DNA from: Candidatus Pantoea soli
GTDB taxonomy: Bacteria > Pseudomonadota > Gammaproteobacteria > Enterobacterales > Enterobacteriaceae
NCBI RefSeq assembly: GCF_007833795.1
Contig: NZ_CP032702.1
Span: forward strand, 3,472,001 to 3,536,000
DNA: 64,000 nt
Reading direction: 5' to 3'
The notes below the pieces were generated by a model that saw nothing but the letters and a program-made list of their open reading frames with translations, was not told where the DNA came from and did not search any database. This document shows positions 1-9,836 of the stretch, piece after piece. The stretch's first letter is position 1. Every line of letters starts with the position of its first letter. Position numbers and translations under genes: made by a program.

Positions 1-593
1 ACCTGCTGCGATCCTTCGGAATAATAAATGTGCCCGGTATCGTACAGCAGCCCGACGCTGTCGTGCGTCATAGCCATAAAGCGATCGATCTCGTCAGGCG
101 TCTGGATACCGGTGCCCATGTGATGATGCAGGGTCACGCGCATGCCTTTTTGCGCGGCAATCTCTGCCAGCGTATTGTACCCTTCCGCGGTCAGGCGCCA
201 CTCTTCGTCGGTAAACACCGGCTTCTGCTCCAGCACCGGCAGCGTGGTGCCCTGAATACTTTTGCTCTGCTCAGAGCAGCCAATCACGCGTGCGCCCATA
301 GCGTGCAGGAAATTCATGTGATTGATGAACTCATCAATGGTTTTGGCTTTATCCCCGTTGGCAAAAAAGGTGCTGAACCAGGCATTGCAAATCTCGATCC
401 CGCGAATCTCCAGCATCGGCTTGAGAATTGCGGGATCTTTCGGATACTTACTGCCCACTTCGCTGCCGGTAAAGCCCGCCAGCGCCATTTCACTGACCGT
501 CTGCTGGAAGGTGTTCTCGCTGCCAAGATCCGGCATGTCATCGTTGGTCCAGCCGATCGGCGCAATCGCCAGCTTTACGTTATCTTTATTCAT
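1..593 (-). CDS. iolE: Myo-inosose-2 dehydratase IolE (partial, C-terminus outside window)
   Basis: The 197 visible residues match the N-terminal two thirds of inosose dehydratase, a TIM-barrel sugar isomerase/dehydratase-like enzyme of about 300 residues. It dehydrates 2-keto-myo-inositol (inosose) to the diketone that IolD hydrolyses. Visible motifs are [15 protein letters not shown] at the start, [11 protein letters not shown], and [12 protein letters not shown] followed by [13 protein letters not shown], which carries metal-ligand type His, Asp and Glu residues. The start is the ATG at 593, 44 bases after the iolG stop, so it is the third gene of an iolD-iolG-iolE operon. The reading frame is open at base 1, so the rest of the gene lies to the left. 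The family call is firm. Confidence 0.93.
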   Translation of the reverse strand, partial: MNKDNVKLAIAPIGWTNDDMPDLGSENTFQQTVSEMALAGFTGSEVGSKYPKDPAILKPMLEIRGIEICNAWFSTFFANGDKAKTIDEFINHMNFLHAMGARVIGCSEQSKSIQGTTLPVLEQKPVFTDEEWRLTAEGYNTLAEIAAQKGMRVTLHHHMGTGIQTPDEIDRFMAMTHDSVGLLYDTGHIYYSEGSQQ

Positions 594-637
594 GGTAAAT
601 CCCTGATTCTGAGAGAGAGTAATAGCGCACGGCGCAC

Positions 638-1651
638 TTAGCGCGCGTAGAAATCCGGACGCGGCGGCATGCTGACCGGCTCAATCGCCCCGCTGTTCTG
701 CGCCTTCAGGCAGGCGTCGGCCGCTACAGAGGCGGCAAAGCCATCCCAGGCAGAAGGTCCGGTCAGCTGGCCGGCTTTAACATCGTTGATAAAGGCCTGC
801 AGCTCCACGTCGTACGCATCAATGAAGCGATCTTTCCAGTCGGTAAGCAGCGGAATACCCAGACAGGCGTTTTTACGCGTCTGAATCGCAGAAGGTTCCG
901 GCAGACGGGCGATGCCCTCTTCGCCTACGACTTCGCACTGGATGTCATAGCCGTACGCGCAGTTGACGAAGATTTCGACGTCAATGCGAATGCCCTTTTG
1001 CGTTTCAAACAGCACAATCTGCGGGTCTTTCAGTGCGGCATGTGATTTTGACGTGGTGCGCGGGAAGACCACCTGCACACTCTTGTAGTCATCTTCGGTC
1101 AGCCAGCGCAGCACATCCAGTTCATGAATCAGCGTGTTGGTAATGGCCATATCTGTGGTGTAATTTTCGCCGACGCTCTGGTTACGGTGTGCGCAGTGCA
1201 GCATCAGGGGTTCACCAATGTCACCGTCAGTAATCACTTTTTTCAGCGCGCGATAACCGGCATCGTAGGGGCGCATAAAGCCGACCTGCACCAGACGCTT
1301 GCCGTGGCGGATTTCCGCGTCCACGATCCGGCGGCAGCCTTCGGCACTCAGCGCCAGGGGTTTTTCGCAGAACACCGGCTTACCGGCTGCGATGGCCGCC
1401 AGCGTGAACGCTTCGTGCGTCGGGTCCCACGAGGTCACCAGCACGGCATCCACTTCCGGCGAGTTAATCACCTGATGGCCGTCCTGATAGACTTCGGCTT
1501 CAATGTTCAGCCGCTGCAGCGCCGCGCGCGCACCTTCCATATTGATATCGGAAACCGCCACCACTTTTGCGCCCTGCAATACGTTATTGCAGCGACGAAT
1601 ATGTTCCTGACCAATTGCGCCGGTACCAATCACACCGAGTTTGAGCGTCAT
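638..1651 (-). CDS. iolG: Inositol 2-dehydrogenase IolG
   Basis: A 337-residue Gfo/Idh/MocA oxidoreductase that oxidises myo-inositol to scyllo-inosose with NAD+, the first step of the pathway. The N-terminal Rossmann motif [12 protein letters not shown] is at residues 6-17. The family signature FCEKPLAL lies near residue 95, and the C-terminal half is the usual substrate-binding sheet domain with a catalytic Lys in EKP and a His in [11 protein letters not shown]. The length is normal. It lies 62 bases after iolD and 44 bases before iolE on the same strand, consistent with one transcript. Paralogues acting on scyllo-inositol are similar, but the operon context favours IolG. Confidence 0.94.
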   Translation of the reverse strand: MTLKLGVIGTGAIGQEHIRRCNNVLQGAKVVAVSDINMEGARAALQRLNIEAEVYQDGHQVINSPEVDAVLVTSWDPTHEAFTLAAIAAGKPVFCEKPLALSAEGCRRIVDAEIRHGKRLVQVGFMRPYDAGYRALKKVITDGDIGEPLMLHCAHRNQSVGENYTTDMAITNTLIHELDVLRWLTEDDYKSVQVVFPRTTSKSHAALKDPQIVLFETQKGIRIDVEIFVNCAYGYDIQCEVVGEEGIARLPEPSAIQTRKNACLGIPLLTDWKDRFIDAYDVELQAFINDVKAGQLTGPSAWDGFAASVAADACLKAQNSGAIEPVSMPPRPDFYAR

Positions 1652-1713
1652 AATTACACCTGTAGAGTCGGATAAGTAAGGGAAAACGCGGCCGGAAGCT
1701 CCGGCCGAAAACG

Positions 1714-3648
1714 TTAATATTTACGGGCCTGATCGATATGCTGATTCAGCTTTTCCGCCACCTGCCGGGTGCGTTCTGAGGTCGAGGTCTGGGCGACACC
1801 CACGTGCCACCAGCTGAAGTATTTGTGCACCATGGTTTTCGGCAGCACTTTGATGTCAATCAGGGTGGAAACCGTCTGCTGCTGCGCATCAGCCAGCGCG
1901 GCTTTCAGCTCATCCAGCGTGGTTACGCGATAGGTCTTACAGCCATAGCCGCCGGCAATCGCCGCGAAATCCACCGGCACAAAGCCGCCATCCAGTTTGC
2001 CGCCCTCCGGATTGCGGAAGCGGAATTCGGTTGTGAAGCTGTCCATACCGTGTTCCATCTGCAGGTTGTTGATGCAGCCATTGGTCATGTTATCCAGCAG
2101 AATGACGTTGATCTTCGCGCCTTCCTGAATCGAGGTCACCAGCTCGGAGTGCAGCATCATGAAGGAGCCGTCGCCGACCATGGCATACACTTCACGCTGC
2201 GGCTGCGCCAGCTTCACGCCCAGGGCGGCGTTCACTTCATAGCCCATGCAGGAGTAGCCATACTCCACGTGATAAGCGTTGTAATCTTTGGTGCGCCACA
2301 CGCGCTGCAGGTCCCCCGGCAGGCTACCCGCAGCGGCCACAATCACCGCATCCTTTGGGAGCTGTGCGTTGAGCGTGCCCAGCACGCTGCTCTGCGTCAG
2401 CACGGAACGGGTCAGACGCTCGAATTCACTGAACAGCGCTTCGCGGTCGATGTGGTCGGCAATTTCCGGGATAAAATCCTCTGTATTAAACGTGGCGGCA
2501 TACACGCGCTGCGTCTCTTTCAGCAGTTTGCTCTGCGCCTGCTCAATCTGCCCGCCCCAGTGGCTTTCAAACCCCTGCAGGCCGGCTTCCAGCGCCGTCA
2601 GCCCTTCCCGCGCATCTGCCAGCAGCTGCACCCCATCCAGCTTATAGCTGTCGAAGTTACTGACGTTCAGATTGAGGTAGCTCACCGCCGGGTTCTGGAA
2701 AATCCATTTCGACGCGGTGGTGAAATCGGTGTAACGCGTGCCGATACCAATCACCAGATCGGCCTCTTTCGCCAGCAGGTTGGCGGCCAGGCAGCCGGTC
2801 TCACCCACGCCGCCCACGTTCAGCGGATGGTCAGAAACGATGGTGCCTTTGCCCGCCTGCGTTTCGGCAAACGGAATCTGGAAACGCTCGGCAAACTTCA
2901 GCAGCGCCTGGCCAGCCTCAGCGTATTTCACCCCGCCACCCACCACGATCAGCGGCTTATGTTTGCGCGCAATCAGCGCCAGTGCCTCTTCCAGCTGCGC
3001 CGGCGTGGGCAGGCGGCGATCCAGACGGTGAACGCGTTTCTGGAAGAAGTAGTCCGGGAAATCCCAGGCTTCGCCCTGCACATCCTGCGGCAGCGCCAGC
3101 GTCACCGCCCCGGTTTCGGCCGGGTCGGTCAGCACGCGCATGGCGTTGATACAGGCGCTCATCAGCTGCTCGGGACGGCTGACGCGATCCCAGTACTTGC
3201 TGACGGCACGAAACGCATCGTTAGTGCTGATGCTGAGATCGTGGCTCTGCTCGATCTGCTGCAGAACCGGATCCGGCTGACGGGTGGCAAAAACATCGCC
3301 GGGCAGCAGCAGTAAAGGAATACGGTTGGCGGTCGCGGTGGCGGCGGCGGTGATCATGTTGGCGGCACCCGGCCCGACAGACGATGTACAGGCCAGGATC
3401 TGGCGACGCAGCGACTGCCTGGCAAAGCCAATGGCGGCGTGCGCCATGCCCTGCTCGTTGCGTCCCTGGTAGACCACCAGATCGCCACTGTCCTGCTCCA
3501 GCGCCTGCCCCATGCCCAGCACGTTGCCGTGGCCGAAAATGGCAAAGATGCCTTTTACAAATTTGGTTTCAACGCCGTCTGCATTCAGATACTGGTTATC
3601 AAGAAATTTCACCAGCGCCTGCGCCGTGGTAAGTCTGATTGTGCCCAT
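1714..3648 (-). CDS. iolD: 3D-(3,5/4)-trihydroxycyclohexane-1,2-dione acylhydrolase IolD
   Basis: A 644-residue thiamine-diphosphate enzyme that opens the ring of the IolE product to give 5-deoxy-glucuronate. It has the three-part acetolactate-synthase-like layout: an N-terminal pyrimidine-binding domain with [14 protein letters not shown], a central domain, and a C-terminal ThDP domain with the cofactor motif from [11 protein letters not shown] to [11 protein letters not shown]. Full length for the family. First gene of the minus-strand operon. Its upstream region (3649-4194) is shared with divergent iolC and holds ATTTCAT elements likely bound by IolR. Confidence 0.95.
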   Translation of the reverse strand: MGTIRLTTAQALVKFLDNQYLNADGVETKFVKGIFAIFGHGNVLGMGQALEQDSGDLVVYQGRNEQGMAHAAIGFARQSLRRQILACTSSVGPGAANMITAAATATANRIPLLLLPGDVFATRQPDPVLQQIEQSHDLSISTNDAFRAVSKYWDRVSRPEQLMSACINAMRVLTDPAETGAVTLALPQDVQGEAWDFPDYFFQKRVHRLDRRLPTPAQLEEALALIARKHKPLIVVGGGVKYAEAGQALLKFAERFQIPFAETQAGKGTIVSDHPLNVGGVGETGCLAANLLAKEADLVIGIGTRYTDFTTASKWIFQNPAVSYLNLNVSNFDSYKLDGVQLLADAREGLTALEAGLQGFESHWGGQIEQAQSKLLKETQRVYAATFNTEDFIPEIADHIDREALFSEFERLTRSVLTQSSVLGTLNAQLPKDAVIVAAAGSLPGDLQRVWRTKDYNAYHVEYGYSCMGYEVNAALGVKLAQPQREVYAMVGDGSFMMLHSELVTSIQEGAKINVILLDNMTNGCINNLQMEHGMDSFTTEFRFRNPEGGKLDGGFVPVDFAAIAGGYGCKTYRVTTLDELKAALADAQQQTVSTLIDIKVLPKTMVHKYFSWWHVGVAQTSTSERTRQVAEKLNQHIDQARKY

Positions 3649-4194
3649 GTGCTTGTTCCTTTACATGCGGGTACCGCACTGCGGTACAACGCGGTGAGGG
3701 TTCGCCTGCCGTACACAGCGCCCGCGGATTAAGTGAAACGTGTGGCGATTATAAACAAATATTTTTTTCATAAAACTCAGCTACAGAAGAAACATTTCAT
3801 TTTGCGATAGAGATCAAATTCGGCCATGAAACGCCGGCAGCAGCGCAGTGCCGGCGGGATGAAGTTGAACAGCGGTCTGTCATTTGGCAGGCATAAAGAA
3901 ATTTCATTTCATCTCAGCAGCTTCCCGTATTCTGCCGCGCTTTCCTGCGACCTGGCTCACAAGCCAGAGCATGCCTGAAATTCACCACTTTAATGACCGG
4001 GCAAAAGGCGCATCGTCAGAGTTTTACCTGGCTCACAAAATCGCGATGGATGTTTCATTTCATGTTGTATTTGGAATTTTCATTCCTCATACTGCGACCA
4101 TAGCCCGTCAGGCACCCTGAAACCCGGAAGCCATGCGCCCGATGTCGGGCGATACGCCAGTCGTGTCTGCTTATCACAGAAGGAAACCATCGGT
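3649..4194. promoter_or_regulatory. iolD-iolC divergent control region
   Basis: A 546-base intergenic stretch between divergent iolD and iolC with no convincing gene. ATTTCAT occurs at 3794-3800 and as the double element ATTTCATTTCAT at 3901-3912. TTTCATTTCAT occurs at 4053-4063, and a degenerate TTTTCATTCC at 4077-4086. The same 7-mer forms inverted repeats before iolR and iolA, so these are candidate IolR operators. A 13-base direct repeat, ACCTGGCTCACAA, is at 3950-3962 and 4026-4038. The iolC ribosome site AGAAGGAAA is at 4179-4187. Operator function is inferred from recurrence only. Confidence 0.5.
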
Positions 4195-6108
4195 ATGAGT
4201 ACACAACAGAAGCGGCTTGATGTGATTTGTATTGGACGCATCGCCGTCGATCTCTATGGTCAGCAAATTGGATCGCGTCTGGAGGATATGACCAGCTTCA
4301 ATAAATATCTGGGCGGCTCTTCCGGTAACGTGGCATACGGCACCGCGATCCAGGGCCTGAAATCCGCCATGCTGGCGCGCGTCGGCGATGAGCACAACGG
4401 CCGTTTTCTGCGGGAAGCCCTGCAGCGTGTAGGCTGTAATACCGACGGCCTGATTACCGATAAAAACCGTCTGACCGCGCTGGTGATCCTCGGCATTAAA
4501 GATGAAGAGACCTTTCCGCTGATTTTCTACCGCGATAACTGCGCCGACATGGGCCTGGTGCCGGAAGACATTCAGGAAGAGTTTATTGCCTCTTCCCGTG
4601 CGGTCGCGGTCACCGGCACGCATCTGTCACACCCGGATACGCGCGCTGCGGTGCTCAAGGCGCTGGATATCGCCAGGCGTCACGGCCTGCGCACCGCGCT
4701 GGATATTGATTACCGTCCGGTGCTGTGGGGGCTGACCTCCCTCGGTGACGGTGAAACGCGGTTTATTGAATCCAGCGAGGTGACCCGTCAGCTGCAGGAA
4801 GTGGTGCACTATTTTGATTTGATCGTCGGGACGGAAGAGGAATTCCATATCGCCGGTGGCAGCACCGATACGCTGACGGCGCTGAAAAACGTGCGTCAGG
4901 CGAGCCAGGCCACGCTGGTCTGCAAACGCGGTCCGCTGGGTTGCGTGGTGTTTGAAGGTGACATTCCGGATAGCTGGGAGCAGACGCGCCTGCACAGCGG
5001 CGTTCGCGTTGAAGTCCTGAACGTACTGGGTGCAGGCGATGCCTTTATGTCCGGCCTGCTGCGCGGCTGGCTGAATGACGAAGGCTGGGAGCAGGCGTGC
5101 CGCTACGCCAACGCCTGCGGCGCGCTGGTGGTATCACGTCACGGCTGTGCGCCCGCCATGCCGACCAAAGAAGAGCTGGATGATTTCCTCAGCCGTGAAC
5201 ACGAGGTAAAACGTCCCGATCTGGATGCGCGTCTTAACCATCTGCATCGTGTCACCACCCGTACGCAGCAGTGGCCGGAACTGAATGTTTTTGCTTTTGA
5301 TCACCGCAAACAGCTGGCGGACATGGCGCGCGAAGCAGGTGTCAGTGAAACACGCATTCCACAGCTGAAACTGCTGCTGCTGCAGGCAGCGCAGGAGGCG
5401 GCCAGCGAAGCCGGTCTGAATGAAAAGAGCGGCATTCTCGCCGACACCACCTATGGCCAGAAAGCCCTGAACGCGATTACCGGACAGCGCTGGTGGATTG
5501 GACGTCCGATCGAGCTGCCGGGTTCGCGTCCGCTGCGTCTGGAGCACGGCAATATCGGCTCACAGCTGGTCGACTGGCCCGCCGAGCACGTGGTGAAATG
5601 TCTGGTGTTTTACCATCCGCATGACAGCGCCGCGCTGCGCAAAGAGCAGGATGAGCAGGTGCTGGATGTCTGGAAAGGCTGTAACAAGAGCGGCCACGAG
5701 CTGCTGCTGGAGGTGATCCTGCCGGAGAGCAATCCGGATCATCAGGAATCCTACTACGCGGATATTCTGCGTCACTTCTACAGCCTGGGTATTCAGCCGG
5801 ACTGGTGGAAACTGCCGCCGCTCTCCGCTGACAGCTGGCAGGCGATCAGCGCGCTGATCGAGGAGAACGATCCCCACTGCCGCGGCATTCTGCTGTTAGG
5901 GCTCGACGCGCCCGAAGAGAAGCTGAAAGCCGGTTTCGCCGCCGCCGCCCGGGCGCCGTGGGTGAAAGGATTTGCTGTCGGACGCACCATTTTCGGTCAG
6001 CCTTCCCGCCAGTGGCTGAAGGGCGAACTGGACGATCAGGCGCTGGTCGAGACGGTGAAAGGAAACTATCTGCGCCTGATTGGCTACTGGCGCGCGGCGC
6101 GCGGGTAG
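4195..6108 (+). CDS. iolC: Bifunctional 5-dehydro-2-deoxygluconokinase / aldolase-like protein IolC
   Basis: A 637-residue two-domain protein. Residues about 8-325 are a PfkB/ribokinase-fold kinase: GGSSGNVAYGTA near the start is the sugar-binding signature, and GAGDAFMSG carries the catalytic Asp282. Residues about 330-637 form a DUF2090 domain, related to aldolases, with FAFDHRKQLADMA at its start and KGFAVGRTIFGQPS near its end. The kinase phosphorylates 5-dehydro-2-deoxygluconate; the fused domain is thought to do the IolJ aldolase step, giving dihydroxyacetone phosphate and malonate semialdehyde. This fused form is common in proteobacteria. It is transcribed away from iolD and followed by iolR. 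Confidence 0.94.
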   Translation: MSTQQKRLDVICIGRIAVDLYGQQIGSRLEDMTSFNKYLGGSSGNVAYGTAIQGLKSAMLARVGDEHNGRFLREALQRVGCNTDGLITDKNRLTALVILGIKDEETFPLIFYRDNCADMGLVPEDIQEEFIASSRAVAVTGTHLSHPDTRAAVLKALDIARRHGLRTALDIDYRPVLWGLTSLGDGETRFIESSEVTRQLQEVVHYFDLIVGTEEEFHIAGGSTDTLTALKNVRQASQATLVCKRGPLGCVVFEGDIPDSWEQTRLHSGVRVEVLNVLGAGDAFMSGLLRGWLNDEGWEQACRYANACGALVVSRHGCAPAMPTKEELDDFLSREHEVKRPDLDARLNHLHRVTTRTQQWPELNVFAFDHRKQLADMAREAGVSETRIPQLKLLLLQAAQEAASEAGLNEKSGILADTTYGQKALNAITGQRWWIGRPIELPGSRPLRLEHGNIGSQLVDWPAEHVVKCLVFYHPHDSAALRKEQDEQVLDVWKGCNKSGHELLLEVILPESNPDHQESYYADILRHFYSLGIQPDWWKLPPLSADSWQAISALIEENDPHCRGILLLGLDAPEEKLKAGFAAAARAPWVKGFAVGRTIFGQPSRQWLKGELDDQALVETVKGNYLRLIGYWRAARG

Positions 6109-6505
6109 CCGGCTTGCCAGGCGCATGAACCGGCTGGCCGCGATGCGGCCCTTTTCCTGCGGGAGAGGGCCGGATTTTCGTCTGCCAGCACCCCTGACGC
6201 CTGCACAGACCGGAGCGGTGAACGCCGTTGCGCTGCCTTCACGCTTTTTTCTGTCTGTCACCAGGCCAGCCGGCAGCACAAGGCGTCACGTCCCGGCTGC
6301 GTGTCAGGCCTACGCCGGCAGCAGCACAAGCGGCCGAACACCCTCAGAAAACCGTCACGGGTGCGCCACCCCTGCTTTTTGTGAGGCATTTCATAAACCG
6401 ATGAAATAGCCGCCCCGATAGCGCCAAACAAATGAAATTTTCCATCCATCTGTTACTATAGCGCTCATTATCCAGCCATATTTTCTTTGCTAACGGGCCG
6501 AAGTA
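6109..6505 (+). promoter_or_regulatory. iolC-iolR intergenic region with IolR-type operator
   Basis: A 397-base stretch with no credible gene. Near its end is a perfect inverted repeat: ATTTCAT at 6388-6394, six bases, then ATGAAAT at 6401-6407. A further ATGAAATTTTCCAT is at 6432-6445. A -10-like TACTAT is at 6454-6459, about 47 bases before the iolR start, so a repressor bound to the repeat would sit over or just upstream of the promoter. This suggests autoregulation of iolR. No terminator for iolC was seen in the first 270 bases, which are GC-rich. Confidence 0.5.
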
Positions 6506-7348
6506 ATGACCAATAATCCAACCCAACTCACCTTGTTACAGGACGATATCCGTCGTCGCTACGAGACGCTGAGTAAACGCCTGAAGCAGGTGGCTCGTTA
6601 TATTCTTGATAACAGCAACAGCATCGCGTTTGACACCGTCGCCTCAATCTCGCAGCAGGCGGATGTGCCGCCCTCCACGCTGATTCGCTTCGCCAATGCG
6701 TTTGGCTTCAGCGGCTTCAACGAAATGAAACAGGTTTTTCGTCAGCATCTGATGGAGGAAACGGTTAACTATACCGAGCGCGCGCGCCTGTTCCGTCAGA
6801 CAGCCACCGACGACAGCGCCAGCTCGCCGGAGAGCCCGGTGGAAATCCTGAACGTGTTCACCATGGTCAACAGCCAGGCGCTGCAGCAGCTGGCTATGCA
6901 GGTGAATCCCGATCAGCTCAATAAAGCGGTGAAGATGCTGAATGAAGCGGAAAACATCTACATCATCGGCCTGCGCCGTTCGTTCAGCGTCGCCTCCTAT
7001 CTGGTTTACGCGCTGCGCCATCTGGAGCGTCGCGCCTTTCTGATTGACGGTCTCGGCGGCATGTTTACCGAGCAGCTCAGCATGGTGAACCCGAAGGATG
7101 TGGTGATTGCCATCAGCTACTCGCCGTATGCCCGTGAAGCGGTTGAGCTGGTGGAGCTGGGTGCCAAGCGCGGTGCGCATCAGATCGCTATCACCGATAG
7201 TCAGGTCAGCCCGCTGGCCGCTTTCAGTGACGTCTGTTTTGTCGTGCGTGAAGCACAGGTGGATGGTTTCCGTTCGCAGGTTGCTTCGCTGTGTCTGGCG
7301 CAGACCCTTGCCGTTTCTCTGGCGCTGAACAACAGCACCAGCGAATAA
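6506..7348 (+). CDS. iolR: RpiR/MurR-family transcriptional regulator of inositol catabolism (IolR)
   Basis: A 280-residue regulator. Residues about 12-90 are the RpiR-type helix-turn-helix with RLKQVARYILDNS and the recognition segment VPPSTLIRFANAFGFSGF. Residues about 130-270 are a SIS sugar-phosphate-binding domain with NIYIIGLRRSFSVA and VVIAISYSPYAREAVELV. RpiR proteins of this kind repress iol genes in Salmonella and rhizobia and respond to a pathway sugar phosphate. It lies inside the iol cluster, between iolC and iolA-iolB, and has a perfect ATTTCAT inverted repeat upstream. Specific control of iol genes is inferred from position and shared operators. Confidence 0.9.
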   Translation: MTNNPTQLTLLQDDIRRRYETLSKRLKQVARYILDNSNSIAFDTVASISQQADVPPSTLIRFANAFGFSGFNEMKQVFRQHLMEETVNYTERARLFRQTATDDSASSPESPVEILNVFTMVNSQALQQLAMQVNPDQLNKAVKMLNEAENIYIIGLRRSFSVASYLVYALRHLERRAFLIDGLGGMFTEQLSMVNPKDVVIAISYSPYAREAVELVELGAKRGAHQIAITDSQVSPLAAFSDVCFVVREAQVDGFRSQVASLCLAQTLAVSLALNNSTSE

Positions 7349-7367
7349 CTGACCGGCAGCAGGCAGA

Positions 7368-7397
7368 AAAAAGGGCAGCCCGCAGGCTGCCCTTTTT
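7368..7397. terminator. Bidirectional terminator between iolR and iolB
   Basis: A perfect stem, AAAAAGGGCAGCC paired with GGCTGCCCTTTTT around a CGCA loop, lies between the convergent stops of iolR (7348) and iolB (7493). It has a T run on both strands and can end transcripts from either side. Confidence 0.9.
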
Positions 7398-7492
7398 ATT
7401 GCCAGCGCGTCACCGGGGTGACGGCTGGCCGCTTATGCGGTTTGTGCTGGCGAGCACGCCGGCAAACGGCGCGGTGTATATCGCCTCTGCCG

Positions 7493-8311
7493 CTATTTGC
7501 TGCGCGGATACTGGTCGCTGTTCACCCAGGCGTGATCTTTCTCCCAGGTAAACTTCCACAGCCGCACCGGGCCCGCCATCACGTTCAGGTAATAGTTGTC
7601 ATAGCCGGCGATCGTGGCCACCGGATGGTAGCCACGCGGCACCATCACCACATCGCGGTTGTAAGGTGCCATACAGACATCCAGCGAACGGTCGTCGGTA
7701 TAGACGCGCTGCATGGCAAAACCGGGCTCGGGATCGAAACGGTGATAGTAGGTCTCTTCCAGATAAGTTTCGTCCGGGCTGTCCTTCTCGTCGTGCTTGT
7801 GACTCGGATAGGAGCTGGTCGCGCCTTCATCGGTATACACTTCCACCACCAGCAGGCTGTCGGCCGCCTGGTTATCCGGCAGAATGTTGTGCACCAGACG
7901 CTGATTGCGCCCCTTGCCGCGACGCTCTACGCCCACATCTTCCGGCGCAATCAGCCGCGCAGGCAAACTACCGCTGCCCGGCGCGTTACACACGGCCAGC
8001 TCCAGATCGCTTTCTGCCACGATCTCTACCTCATCGTGATGCGGCACATAGACCGAATACGGCGGCGTACGTTCAAAGGGCGACATCCGTTTGCCTATGT
8101 GCGGAAATTCGGCGTGACGGGTTTTTACTGAAGCCCGCCCGGCCACCAGCACCAGGCACAGCTCTTTGTTATCGCTGCTCAGACGCAGCGTCTGGCCTTG
8201 CTTCAGCAGATAGGCGTCAAAGCCCACATACTCCCAGCCCGCCCGCTCCGGGGTAACGTGCTGGATACGGCCCTGACTGTCCGGCTGCTGTACTCGCGAA
8301 ATCAGCGACAT
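7493..8311 (-). CDS. iolB: 5-deoxy-glucuronate isomerase IolB
   Basis: A 272-residue cupin-type isomerase that converts 5-deoxy-glucuronate to 5-dehydro-2-deoxygluconate, the IolC substrate. Visible features are the two-cupin layout, the metal-binding stretch SSYPSHKHDEKD followed by YLEETYYHRFDP, and a C-terminal VVMVPRGYHPVA with a further His. The length is standard. It starts 19 bases after the iolA stop with a strong GAGAGGAGG ribosome site, so iolA and iolB are co-transcribed. Confidence 0.94.
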   Translation of the reverse strand: MSLISRVQQPDSQGRIQHVTPERAGWEYVGFDAYLLKQGQTLRLSSDNKELCLVLVAGRASVKTRHAEFPHIGKRMSPFERTPPYSVYVPHHDEVEIVAESDLELAVCNAPGSGSLPARLIAPEDVGVERRGKGRNQRLVHNILPDNQAADSLLVVEVYTDEGATSSYPSHKHDEKDSPDETYLEETYYHRFDPEPGFAMQRVYTDDRSLDVCMAPYNRDVVMVPRGYHPVATIAGYDNYYLNVMAGPVRLWKFTWEKDHAWVNSDQYPRSK

Positions 8312-8330
8312 CCTGTTCCTCCTCTCAGGC

Positions 8331-9836
8331 TTAACCCAGCGTTGGCATACTGAATTCAGAGACGGTTTGCTGCCCGCTCGGCCAGCGCACGGTGGCGGTT
8401 TTCATGCGCGTATAGAAACGGACACCGTCCGGACCATGCACGTTCAGCGCCCCGAACACCGAGCGTTTCCAGCCACCAAAGCTGTGGAATGCCATCGGCA
8501 CCGGCACCGGGACATTCACGCCAACCATGCCGGCTTCCACGTTCTGTACAAACTCACGGGCAGTGTGACCGTTGCTGGTAAAGATAGCGCTGCCGTTACC
8601 AAACTCGTGGCTGTTGACCAGCTGCAGCGCGCTGTCGAAATCGGTCGCGCGCATGATGCTCAGCACCGGTCCGAAAATCTCTTCGCGCCAGATCACCATA
8701 TCCGGCGTGACGTTATCGAACAGCGTGCCGCCAACGTAATAGCCCTCTTCGTGACCGGCCACTTTTATTCCGCGCCCGTCCACCACCAGCTTCGCGCCTT
8801 CCTGTTCGCCTTTGTCGATGTAGCCCAGCACTTTCTTCTGATGCGCCGCGGACACCACCGGTCCCATTTCATTTTCTTCCGCGCCCTGCTGCATGCCAGG
8901 CCCGACGCGCAGCGCCTTGATCAGCGGAGTAAGACGGGCAATCAGCGTGTCGGCGGTGTCATCGCCGACGGCCACCACCACCGGCAGGGCCATGCAGCGT
9001 TCGCCGGCCGAACCGAATGCGCCGCCCATAATGGCGTTGACCGTGGCATCCAGATCCGCATCCGGCATGACGATGGCATGGTTTTTCGCCGCGCCAAAGG
9101 CCTGAACACGTTTACCGTGGGCGCTGGCGGTTTTGTAGATATGCTCTGCCACGCCGGAAGACCCCACAAAGCTGACCGCCGCGACGCGCGGATCTTTGTA
9201 CAGCTGCTCTGCATCTTCATTCGATGAGTGCACCACGTTAAACACGCCATCCGGCAGGCCCGCTTCTTTCAGCAATTCCGCCATCCGCACCGACGCAGAC
9301 GGATCCAGCGCCGGCGGCTTCAGAATAAAGGTGTTACCGCACGTCAGGGCAATCGGGAACATCCACAGCGGCACCATCGCCGGGAAATTGAATGGCGTAA
9401 TGCCCGCCACTACGCCAACCGGCTGCATCAGCGAATAGCTGTCGACGCCGCCGCCAACGTTCGGGGAATTTTCACCTTTCAGCAGGTGCGGAATACCGCA
9501 GGCAAATTCAATCACTTCGATACCGCGGGTCAGTTCGCCCAGCGCATCTGACCAGACTTTACCGTGTTCGGACACAATCAGCGCTGCCAGCTCATCGCGA
9601 TGCTTTTCCATCAGCGCTTTGAAGTTAAACATGACGCGGGCACGGCGCAGCGGCGATGTTTTCGACCATTCCGGAAACGCCGCATGGGCCACGGCAATCG
9701 CCTGCTCTACTTCCGCCGCGGTGCTCTGCGTCAGTTCGCGCACAACTTTGCCGGTGGCCGGATCGTAAACCGGGATGGTTTCATTGCTGGCGCTGTAGGT
9801 GATTTTGCCGCCGATAAAGTTACCTGTGATTGTCAT
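8331..9836 (-). CDS. iolA: CoA-acylating methylmalonate-semialdehyde dehydrogenase IolA
   Basis: A 501-residue aldehyde dehydrogenase that oxidises malonate semialdehyde (or methylmalonate semialdehyde) to acetyl-CoA (or propionyl-CoA), the final step of inositol breakdown. The NAD-binding region is around TPFNFPAMVPLWMFP. The catalytic Cys281 sits in GSAGERCMALP, the signature of the MmsA/IolA group. The Glu used by ordinary aldehyde dehydrogenases is replaced here by Asn in AAKNHAI, which fits the CoA-dependent subfamily. First gene of iolA-iolB. The upstream region carries a strong operator-like inverted repeat. An mmsA role in valine breakdown is possible but the context favours iol. Confidence 0.93.
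   Translation of the reverse strand: MTITGNFIGGKITYSASNETIPVYDPATGKVVRELTQSTAAEVEQAIAVAHAAFPEWSKTSPLRRARVMFNFKALMEKHRDELAALIVSEHGKVWSDALGELTRGIEVIEFACGIPHLLKGENSPNVGGGVDSYSLMQPVGVVAGITPFNFPAMVPLWMFPIALTCGNTFILKPPALDPSASVRMAELLKEAGLPDGVFNVVHSSNEDAEQLYKDPRVAAVSFVGSSGVAEHIYKTASAHGKRVQAFGAAKNHAIVMPDADLDATVNAIMGGAFGSAGERCMALPVVVAVGDDTADTLIARLTPLIKALRVGPGMQQGAEENEMGPVVSAAHQKKVLGYIDKGEQEGAKLVVDGRGIKVAGHEEGYYVGGTLFDNVTPDMVIWREEIFGPVLSIMRATDFDSALQLVNSHEFGNGSAIFTSNGHTAREFVQNVEAGMVGVNVPVPVPMAFHSFGGWKRSVFGALNVHGPDGVRFYTRMKTATVRWPSGQQTVSEFSMPTLG

Noticed and set aside
1804..3315. 503-residue plus-strand open frame opposite iolD
   Set aside because: Same antisense effect; iolD is clearly the real gene.
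3884..4120. 78-residue open frame in the iolD-iolC gap
   Set aside because: No ribosome site, no family, and it overlaps the operator-like elements and direct repeats.
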